Shown here one piece after another: positions 63,137 through 64,000 of a stretch of DNA of 64,000 nt. Source of the DNA: Branchiostoma belcheri (taxonomy: Eukaryota > Chordata > Leptocardii > Amphioxiformes > Branchiostomatidae); the NCBI RefSeq assembly GCF_001625305.1, contig NW_017804342.1, positions 416,336 through 480,335 on the forward strand, read 5' to 3'. The notes beneath the pieces were generated by a model. The model was not told the origin of the DNA. It worked only from the letters and a program-made list of their open reading frames with translations, and made no database searches. A program made the translations under genes and the position numbers. Positions within the stretch are counted from its first letter, which is position 1. Each line of letters begins with the position of its first letter.

Positions 63137-64000
63137 ACCCGCGTATTTAGTATTAAGTATTTAGGGTTGTTGTATGTTTCTTGTTTTATTCCTTGTAGTG
63201 AATTTCTCGACACTGATTCTGTGCATATTCCTGTGTCACGTCCTCCCAGCAAGACTAACTCCTAAAACCAAACTCATGACCTAAACCGGAAATTGTTGCA
63301 GTACCTTACAAATCCGCTAGGGGAAATCCCGTTAGCGGGACCATAATGCTTCTGCCCTTCCTGTCAATTTGCTGACACATATCCACATACAAAGTATTAA
63401 ATATTCTAATCCATTCACAGCTTCTTGAGTTATATTGCAAACAAACCAACTGGACCACGCTATTTCAAAGGAATCACAACACTTGTAACTCAACACATTC
63501 AGTAGCTAACGTTAATACAAAATTTATGTGAAAAACAAGATGGAAAGAACGAATTTTCTATACTTCTCAGGTCCTTTCAAGTTCAATGTGAAATAAAAAT
63601 CTCACAATTGGTTTGATCTCAATTGTTGACAAAATAAGATGCGACAAAGAGTACAACGCGTAGCTATGTAACGTGATGCCTCAAGTTGCGTATGGTCATG
63701 ATTTCCAAACCTTGGAAATTTCTGAAAAAAAATTCTATTAAACCTTAATTCATATGCGCAAACCTGTCTCGAATGAAATGTTTCTCTTTTGTACTTACTA
63801 CTTACTTGTACTTGAGTAGGTCTCCTCATCTCTGTGAGTGGCCTGTGTCAAAGTCGTCCCTCCGACTGCACAGCGTCTCTTTTGTAGACAAAGGGGTAGA
63901 TTCTAGTATTAAGAGATGATAGGAACGAGGGGAAAAGACGTTAAAAACACACTGACCACGGCTTTAAAAAAATGAATTGCTACCAACAAGCATTTAAAAT

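Overview
This is a repeat-rich eukaryotic (animal) window. Short exons lie in long introns, and it is full of short inverted-repeat elements, tRNA-derived SINEs, LINE 3' ends and minisatellites. The repeat families and the gene content suggest an invertebrate chordate, most likely amphioxus (Branchiostoma). That is an inference from pattern memory, not from a search.

The one convincing gene lies on the minus strand and fills about three quarters of the window. Six coding exons at 48991-49039, 47888-48170, 23905-24072, 22668-22815, 10071-10250 and 2536-2691 join with matching phases at all five junctions and consensus AG/GT ends. They give one open frame of 327 residues. The C-terminal half is a 3CxxC-type zinc finger of the receptor-transporting-protein (RTP) kind: CxxC at 215-218 and 256-259, then a terminal H-x4-CxxC-x4-C block. 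There is no C-terminal membrane anchor, and the N-terminal half (about 165 residues) is an unrecognised proline-rich region. A TATA-less promoter with CCAAT and ETS sites sits just upstream near 49.2-49.3 kb. CpG-rich patches at 24.2-25.1 kb (with three CRE palindromes) and 44.8-45.8 kb may be internal promoters or enhancers.

Layout: 1-2.5 kb is 3' flank. 2.7-10.1 kb is intron 5, with a 1.08 kb tandem duplication joined at a single N and a PIF/Harbinger-like MITE. 10.25-22.7 kb is intron 4; it starts with an array of 8 degenerate copies of the exon 5 splice acceptor, followed by SINE and LINE copies and several minisatellites. 22.8-23.9 kb is intron 3 (purine-rich). 24.1-47.9 kb is intron 2, holding MITEs, GAGT and GAA tracts, a foldback element with a 19-bp minisatellite, a 368-base assembly gap, and a compact RFX+CRE cluster at 36.4 kb. 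48.2-49.0 kb is intron 1. 49.3-64 kb is 5' flank with no recognised gene. It holds more MITEs, a 28-bp and a 164-bp minisatellite, a widely separated inverted pair at 55.8/61.7 kb, a SINE and a LINE end.

The most unusual feature is the decoy-acceptor array at 10.3-10.95 kb. A minisatellite whose unit contains the polypyrimidine tract, the AG and the first codons of exon 5 lies directly upstream of the real exon. The intron it borders splits the first zinc-binding CxxC.
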